A stretch of 49,715 bases of DNA, from positions 1 to 49,715 of the forward strand of contig JAHJIY010000068.1 in NCBI GenBank assembly GCA_018823175.1, read 5' to 3'. The notes under the pieces were generated by a model. It made no database searches. It saw only the letters and a list, made by a program, of their open reading frames with translations, and was not told the DNA's origin. Both the position numbers and the translations under genes were made by a program. This document shows, one piece after another, positions 44,891 through 49,715 of the stretch. Each line of letters starts with the position of its first letter. Within the stretch, counting starts at the first letter, position 1. The stretch comes from Pseudomonadota bacterium. Lineage in GTDB: Bacteria > Desulfobacterota > Desulfobulbia > Desulfobulbales > JAHJIY01.

Positions 44891-46081
44891 CTAAAGTCTT
44901 TCAATGATATCAGCCAGCAGTTCTGCCGACGTATCAAAAGTTCTTTGCCGCAAATCAGATCCGAGAGCCGCAGCCTTTGCAGACCAGTCCGGCTCCCGGA
45001 GTAACCGTTCCAGGCAATCTGTAAGTTTAAGATTGTTTTCCAGACGGGACCAGATCAACCCGGTTCCCGCCGCCATAACCTTGTGAGCAGTGACGAGCTG
45101 GTCAATATTTTCTGCTAACAACAACATCGGTTTACCACCGATCAGCATGTCCTGCACCGTACCGAAAGTGGATTGCAATACCGCAAAGTCGCACTCCCGA
45201 ACGACACAATCCATCCGCAAGGGTTGTGGCGAAAAATGCAGTCTATCTGATGCCAACTGTTTCCGAACCTCTTCCCCGATAGCAGGAGCATACAACAAAA
45301 CAGAACATCCCGTATTTTTTAAGGCCCTGACTAAGCTGAAGATCTTTGGTGAAGGCTTAATGTATCCGAAAATCCTCCGGCCATTACCCTCCGGCCATTT
45401 TGGAATGACTCCCATAGCCCCCTTATTAAGAAAAGGATAATATGGCACATTATCTCTGGGAGAATATGCATCCAGTTCGGGAATGGTCCGCAACCAGTTC
45501 GTATCGCCATAAATCAAATCGCTTACATCAAATGATGACGGGATCCCGACAACAGCACCCGCCCGATTCATCGCTTCAAGCAAACGACTTTCATCTTTTC
45601 TAAGCGGTTGAGGATCAATCCGTGACCAAAATCGCATGGACGGGACCGGATCACCTTTAGGGGGTAACAAAATACCTGCTCCGATAACAAGGGTGGAAAT
45701 TCCGGTACCCTTGGCAGCCAATAACGCGGTAGGGGCAAAATCAGCCACAAGGATCTTCGGTTTAAACGAATCAAACAGAAGACGCCAGGCGCGTAACCTC
45801 TCGACCATGGAAGCGGGATCATGATACCCGATATTGAAAAGCATCTGGGGCAGATTGTTCAACGGCTTTATGCGCTGAGCTTCAGGGGCTCGAAAACCAG
45901 GATGTGGAGCCTGCACATAAGGAATCGATGCCGGGTCAAGATATTGACCAGCCGAAACCATATTTTTAACCGCAAACAATATCTTGTGACCTCTCTTCTT
46001 AAGCTCACGCAACAAAGCAAGATGGTGCAAGATATGACCGTATCCGCCCCCTCGCTCCCAGGCGAACAAGATATTAGCCAT
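44891..46081 (-). CDS. GT-B family glycosyltransferase (UGT/MGT-like)
   Basis: A 396-residue GT-B enzyme. The N-terminal part, ILFAWERGGGYGHILHHLALLRELKKRGHKI, holds the acceptor-binding fold with a Gly-rich turn and a GYGH catalytic-type motif. The C-terminal half has LQSTFGTVQDMLIGGKPMLLLAENIDQLVTA, matching the nucleotide-sugar contact of UDP-glycosyltransferases, though without a full HCGxxG signature (QSTFGT here). The acceptor is not known. The frame extends 20 residues further, but ATG 46081 has GAGGAG seven bases upstream. It stands alone and converges with the cyclase gene. Confidence 0.75.
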   Translation of the reverse strand: MANILFAWERGGGYGHILHHLALLRELKKRGHKILFAVKNMVSAGQYLDPASIPYVQAPHPGFRAPEAQRIKPLNNLPQMLFNIGYHDPASMVERLRAWRLLFDSFKPKILVADFAPTALLAAKGTGISTLVIGAGILLPPKGDPVPSMRFWSRIDPQPLRKDESRLLEAMNRAGAVVGIPSSFDVSDLIYGDTNWLRTIPELDAYSPRDNVPYYPFLNKGAMGVIPKWPEGNGRRIFGYIKPSPKIFSLVRALKNTGCSVLLYAPAIGEEVRKQLASDRLHFSPQPLRMDCVVRECDFAVLQSTFGTVQDMLIGGKPMLLLAENIDQLVTAHKVMAAGTGLIWSRLENNLKLTDCLERLLREPDWSAKAAALGSDLRQRTFDTSAELLADIIERL

Positions 46082-46291
46082 AGTAAACTCCTCAAATTTC
46101 CAACTTGTCGTCTGCTGCCATCCTTCTCTCATCCAACCCACAAGATGCAGCCCATTATTTTAAAACAAAAATAGTTTTCCCCAAACATTTGAAAATAATT
46201 TTAATATTTTTTCCGAAGCCGACATCATATTTTAACCATCGGCCAAAACACTATTGCCAGGCAACAACCATAACTGGTATACGTTATCAGA

Positions 46292-46436
46292 TAGTGCCTG
46301 TCCACAAATGGTCTTTTTCTCCGATAACTTCGTTGCTGCGTTCTTTGAAAGTGCTCACGGACACAAGTCCGCTGCGCTCTTCAAAATCCTAGCTCCTCGT
46401 TCTCGAACAAAAATCCTCATTTCTGGACAGACACTA
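46292..46436. mobile_element. MITE-like element with terminal inverted repeats
   Basis: TAGTGCCTGTCCACAAATGG at the left and TCATTTCTGGACAGACACTA at the right are inverted repeats with 17 of 20 positions matching. AGATAG flanks the element on both sides (46289-46294 and 46436-46441), like a target duplication. Inside lies a CGGAC-acaa-GTCCG hairpin. It is 145 bases long and has no coding capacity, so it would need a transposase supplied elsewhere. It lies 65 bases before hisB. Confidence 0.7.
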
Positions 46437-46500
46437 GATAGCAGACAAGCTGTAAACTAATACAGTAAAGGCATCAGGACTAACAATCGAGGAGCGACCA

Positions 46501-47100
46501 ATGACTTCAGCCGGAAGCAGAAAAATTAATATAGCACGAAAAACAAACGAAACTGATATCAAAATCTCCTTAAACATCGATGGCACCGGCAAAGCCGAGA
46601 TTGATACCGGCGTTCCCTTTATCGATCACATGTTGACCCTGTTTGCAGTGCATGGTTTCTTTGACCTTACCATCAAGGCAACCGGCGACACTCAAATTGA
46701 CGATCACCATACGGTGGAAGATCTCGGCATCTGTCTTGGCCAGGCCTTCAAGGATGGACTACATGGATTTAAGGGCATTTGCCGCTATGGGGAGAGCGCC
46801 ATACCCATGGATGAAACCCTGGTCCGGGTAACCGCTGATTTCTCCAATCGCCCTTTCCTGCACTATGGTGCCAAGTTAGCCGACCAGAAGGTCGGCAAAT
46901 TCGACACCGCACTGGCCCAGGAATTTCTTCGCGCCCTTTCATTGCATGCCGGCCTTACCCTGCATGTGGAAGTCGTCCACGGCGAAAACACCCACCATAT
47001 CCTGGAGGCCATCTTCAAGTCCCTCGGCAAAACACTGGACCGGGCCACAACCATTGAGCCAAGGGCGACCGGCGCTCTTTCCTCTAAAGGTTCACTCTAA
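46501..47100 (+). CDS. hisB: Imidazoleglycerol-phosphate dehydratase
   Basis: A 199-residue Mn-dependent dehydratase of histidine synthesis (sixth step). RKTNETDIKISLNIDGTGKAEI, DHMLTLFAVHGFFDL, DDHHTVEDLGICLGQAF and VEVVHGENTHHILEAIFKSLG bear the paired His metal motifs. There is no fused phosphatase domain, so it is the short form. AGGAG precedes ATG. No other his gene is within the window. A MITE-like element lies just upstream and may affect its promoter. Confidence 0.96.
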   Translation: MTSAGSRKINIARKTNETDIKISLNIDGTGKAEIDTGVPFIDHMLTLFAVHGFFDLTIKATGDTQIDDHHTVEDLGICLGQAFKDGLHGFKGICRYGESAIPMDETLVRVTADFSNRPFLHYGAKLADQKVGKFDTALAQEFLRALSLHAGLTLHVEVVHGENTHHILEAIFKSLGKTLDRATTIEPRATGALSSKGSL

Positions 47101-47147
47101 GCCGACTCAAAACTTCTCTATTATCAAAAAACACAGGAGCTTCTCCC

Positions 47148-47774
47148 TTGAAAAAAATCTTTTCACCTCTGATTTTCATCTTTGCCCTCTTGTTTTTAAG
47201 CGCCGTACAAGCTGATGCTGCTCTCGAAAACGACCATATGCCCGAAGAGATCCAAAAATCAAAGAGAATAGCGGTTCTACCGGTAATTTCCCATATTGAA
47301 GGAAAAAAGAAATCGGGGTACCCGGAAGAGCAAGAGATATTAAACAAGGTGGTGGCTGATTTTTTTATAAACCATAAATCGGTGGTTATAGTTTCCGAAT
47401 CTCAAAAAGAGGCGCTGGCCGCTGATTTTGCCGGCGATCACGCGGCCTTGGCCCAGAACATCGGGACAAAACTCGATTGCGACGCACTCCTTACTATCGA
47501 TCTCAGCCGTTTCCGGCAAAGGGAGGGCGGTGATTATTCCTCAAATACCCCGGCCTCCATTGCTTTTGAGTTCCGACTGATCGACCTGAAAAACGGCTCC
47601 ATTTTGTGCAGCGGCATTTTTGATGAAACCCAGCAGTCACTATTTGAAAATCTCTGGGGGTTTTCAAAATCGATCAGCCGTGGTTTCAAATGGATTACCG
47701 TAGAGGAACTTGCCCGGGAAGGAGTTATCGAAAAATTCTCCAACTGCTCTTACCTGGTATCCGAAAACCAATAG
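47148..47774 (+). CDS. Exported protein of unknown function
   Basis: I do not recognise this 208-residue protein with confidence. A signal peptide (FSPLIFIFALLFLSAVQADA, cleavage near residue 24) is clear. The mature part has KRIAVLPVISHIEGKKKSG, NKVVADFFINHKSVVIVSES and LDCDALLTIDLSRFR, an alpha/beta pattern seen in CsgG- or TolB-like periplasmic proteins (IAVLPV and DALLTID are typical), but that is only a resemblance. There is no lipobox. The start is TTG 47148 with AGGAG eight bases upstream. It follows hisB by 47 bases. Confidence 0.65.
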   Translation: MKKIFSPLIFIFALLFLSAVQADAALENDHMPEEIQKSKRIAVLPVISHIEGKKKSGYPEEQEILNKVVADFFINHKSVVIVSESQKEALAADFAGDHAALAQNIGTKLDCDALLTIDLSRFRQREGGDYSSNTPASIAFEFRLIDLKNGSILCSGIFDETQQSLFENLWGFSKSISRGFKWITVEELAREGVIEKFSNCSYLVSENQ

Positions 47775-47915
47775 TAATTCTTATTTTCTGCTATCCCTTA
47801 CTCCCAAGAACCGCACGTAACAAAGGGATTAAAGTATAGAGAGACAAAGGAGTAACTTGTCACTTATCACTTTCATTTTAAGGTTCAATCCCCTGTCTCC
47901 CATTTTATTTACCGG

Positions 47916-48650
47916 ATGATTATCAATAAAAACATAAACCGCAGTATCGGCCAGGCCATGCACACCTATGAAATGCTGGCCAACGGCGACAAAGTAATGA
48001 TTGCCGTCTCCGGCGGCATCGACAGTCTGGTCCTGACCTGGATCCTGGACAACTGGCGGCGCAAGGCCCCTATTGATTACCAGATACTGGCCGTCCATCT
48101 GGATATGGGGTTTGGCGATCAGGAATCACAACTTGTTGAACAGCAACTCCACCGCCTGAAAATACCTTATCTGATCGAACAAACGGATTTCGGCAAAAAA
48201 GCTATGTTGGCCGAAGACGGGAAAAGCGGCTGCTTCCACTGCGCCAGACAACGGCGGAAAAGGCTGTTCGACCTGGCCGCTGAAAAAGGCTTTTCTAAAA
48301 TAGCCCTTGGCCATCATAAAGAAGATATAATCGAGACCTTCTTCATAAACCTAATGTACGGCGGCAATCTCTCGACCATGGTGCCCAAACAAATTCTTTT
48401 TGCGGGCAAACTTGCCCTGATCAGGCCCTTGGCCTTTCTGGAAAAAAAGCAGATCAGAAGCCTGGGAGAAGAATTGGGAGTGACGGCGGTCGCTAACCCC
48501 TGCCCGCTCTCGGAAAAATGCCAACGCGCCAAAACCAGGGCCTTGCTGGAATCAATCTACCAAAAAGACCCGGCGATCAAATCCACCATCTTTACCTCCC
48601 TGGGGAATGTTAAGCCGGACTATCTGCTGACCGGCACCAACCGGACTTGA
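47916..48650 (+). CDS. TtcA-like PP-loop ATPase
   Basis: A 244-residue protein of the TtcA/TilS ATP-pyrophosphatase group. The PP-loop is VSGGIDSLVLTWIL (residues 31-44), with CFHC (109-112 region) and CPLSEKC as cysteine sites and ALGHHKEDIIETFFINLMYGGNLSTM as a TtcA-type core. TtcA thiolates cytidine-32 of tRNA using an iron-sulfur cluster. Cysteines are present at the right places, but related proteins have other targets, so the substrate is not certain. No strong ribosome site. The next gene starts 4 bases after it. Confidence 0.75.
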   Translation: MIINKNINRSIGQAMHTYEMLANGDKVMIAVSGGIDSLVLTWILDNWRRKAPIDYQILAVHLDMGFGDQESQLVEQQLHRLKIPYLIEQTDFGKKAMLAEDGKSGCFHCARQRRKRLFDLAAEKGFSKIALGHHKEDIIETFFINLMYGGNLSTMVPKQILFAGKLALIRPLAFLEKKQIRSLGEELGVTAVANPCPLSEKCQRAKTRALLESIYQKDPAIKSTIFTSLGNVKPDYLLTGTNRT

Positions 48651-48654
48651 CACC

Positions 48655-49560
48655 ATGCAAACCGCCGCTTCCTGCCTTGATTGCTTCAAGCTCCAGATCG
48701 ACTACACCACCAGATTGGCAGCTTCCACCCCGGAGAAACAAGCATCAATCATCGCCCAGGCAAGCAAACTGCTGGCCGGAGTTGACCCCACCATCTCGCC
48801 GCCGGAAAACGCGGTTCGCATCTACCGGAAAATAGCCGAACTCACCGGCTGCATCGACCCTTTTGCCCGGCTTAAAAAAATAAGCAATGAATTGGCCCTG
48901 GGAATGCGCCCGGAAATCTCCCAACTGATTGGCTCGGCCCAGGACCCACTTTACACAGCGCTCAAACTAGCCATTGCCGGTAATGTCATTGATTACGGGG
49001 CGCACCACGATTTCGAGATAGAGCGGATCGTGGCCGAAAGTCTAGCCCGGGAACCGGTTATTAATGATTACCGGCAACTCCGGCAGGATATCGCCCAGGC
49101 CGCATCAATCCTCTATCTTGGCGACAACTGCGGAGAACTGGTTTTTGACGGGGCGTTAATCGAACAGATCGGCAAAGAGAAAAAAATTACCCTGGCGGTC
49201 AAAGAAAATCCGATCATCAACGACGCCCTGATCAGTGACGCGATTGCCTGCGGTCTGGACCATTTATGCGAAGTGATCTCCAACGGCACAGATTGCCCAG
49301 GCACGCCTCTGGATCATTGCAACGAGACATTCCAAGAAAAATTCCGCCAGTCAGACCTGATCATCAGCAAAGGACAAGGGAACTTTGAAACTCTTTCCGA
49401 GACAAAAGGCCCGATCTACTTTCTGCTGACCGTCAAATGTAAGGTGGTGGCGACCCACCTTGCCCAACTCAGCAACCAACCGGCCGACACGATTAATCTC
49501 GGCGACCTGATCATCATGAAAAACAGGGCGCCCCAAAGGCACTTCCAACAGGGTGGATAA
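48655..49560 (+). CDS. DUF89 / ARMT1-like metal-dependent protein
   Basis: A 301-residue protein of the DUF89 group. CLDC (7-10) at the N terminus, YLGDNCGELVFDG (with the metal-binding Asp and Asn), VKENPIINDALI and SKGQGNFETL are the family motifs. Some members are metal-dependent phosphatases that act on damaged sugar phosphates; the substrate of this one is unknown. It follows the TtcA-like gene by 4 bases, so the two are one operon. A fragment of the dispersed repeat starts at its stop codon. Confidence 0.8.
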   Translation: MQTAASCLDCFKLQIDYTTRLAASTPEKQASIIAQASKLLAGVDPTISPPENAVRIYRKIAELTGCIDPFARLKKISNELALGMRPEISQLIGSAQDPLYTALKLAIAGNVIDYGAHHDFEIERIVAESLAREPVINDYRQLRQDIAQAASILYLGDNCGELVFDGALIEQIGKEKKITLAVKENPIINDALISDAIACGLDHLCEVISNGTDCPGTPLDHCNETFQEKFRQSDLIISKGQGNFETLSETKGPIYFLLTVKCKVVATHLAQLSNQPADTINLGDLIIMKNRAPQRHFQQGG

Positions 49561-49561
49561 A

Positions 49562-49580
49562 TTTCGTTTGAGCCGACTAG
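49562..49580. repeat. Dispersed repeat, 19-bp core only
   Basis: TTTCGTTTGAGCCGACTAG is identical to the core of the 59-bp unit at 5037-5095 and 27325-27383. The rest of the unit is missing. It starts two bases after the DUF89 stop codon. The remaining bases to 49715 show no gene; GAGCCTGTCGGAGCG just after the core could be an insertion-sequence end cut by the window. Confidence 0.65.
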
Positions 49581-49715
49581 GAGCCTGTCGGAGCGAGAGC
49601 TTGCAATACCCGTGATTTTTCGCCCGTAATTTTATAAAAATTGATGTAGCACCTCGAACTTACAATAAAGCGCTAATACAATGCCGGATGCAACTCATAT
49701 CATGTCGACTGGCTG

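Overview
The window reads as chromosomal DNA of a Gram-negative, probably anaerobic bacterium, most likely a deltaproteobacterium (Desulfobacterota, perhaps Desulfobulbales-like). This is inferred from gene content: TolC/HlyD/ABC type I secretion, tandem TatA proteins, an MtaD/purine nucleoside phosphorylase pair, a FeoB-associated Cys-rich protein, a CxxCH-bearing sensor and a plant-type ketol-acid reductoisomerase. There is no 16S rRNA to settle it. Most of the window is core metabolism in short operons; accessory features lie between them.

Layout. 1-4.2 kb (+): YajD-like HNH protein, DEDDh exonuclease, SUI1/YciH-like protein, DUF2293 protein and a COG2509-type flavoprotein. 4.2-6.6 kb: a small exported Sm-like protein behind a strong promoter and a structured leader, a cold-shock gene (-) flanked by hairpins and by a 59-bp dispersed repeat, a tiny CGCGCH-tailed protein and a methyltransferase. 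6.8-15 kb: plant-type ilvC (+), then on the minus strand a membrane GGDEF-EAL protein with a periplasmic CxxCH motif paired with a PhnD-like binding protein, and a CLC/CBS protein overlapping a dNTPase. 15-20 kb: divergent PEPCK homologue, AcuI/YhdH reductase, class II aldolase and two tandem tatA genes, one of them only 59 codons. 20-31 kb (mostly -): mtaD-punA, a cNMP-domain histidine kinase, thrC, gpmI, rsfS, two small plus-strand genes behind a second repeat copy, aspartate-type aminotransferase, truA, argC. 31-32.3 kb (-): tRNA-Gly(GCC) followed by rplM-rpsI.

32.4-44.8 kb is the most system-like region. A minus-strand cluster reads tolC, a FecR/cadherin/RTX secreted protein, a TPR-sulfotransferase, an ABC permease/ATPase with altered signature and H-loop, and an HlyD adaptor. 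A divergent CHASE2 adenylate cyclase sits across a promoter region containing a perfect TTGACA-ggt-TGTCAA palindrome. A sulfotransferase inside a type I secretion operon recalls the RaxST/RaxX/RaxABC arrangement and suggests a sulfated exported adhesin or sulfated surface glycan. This is the best candidate for an undescribed system.

44.9-49.7 kb: a GT-B glycosyltransferase (-), a 145-bp MITE-like element with terminal inverted repeats and a 6-bp flanking duplication, hisB, an exported protein of unknown function, a TtcA-like PP-loop protein with a DUF89 protein, and a fragment of the dispersed repeat at the right edge. No CRISPR array, phage module or complete IS element was seen.
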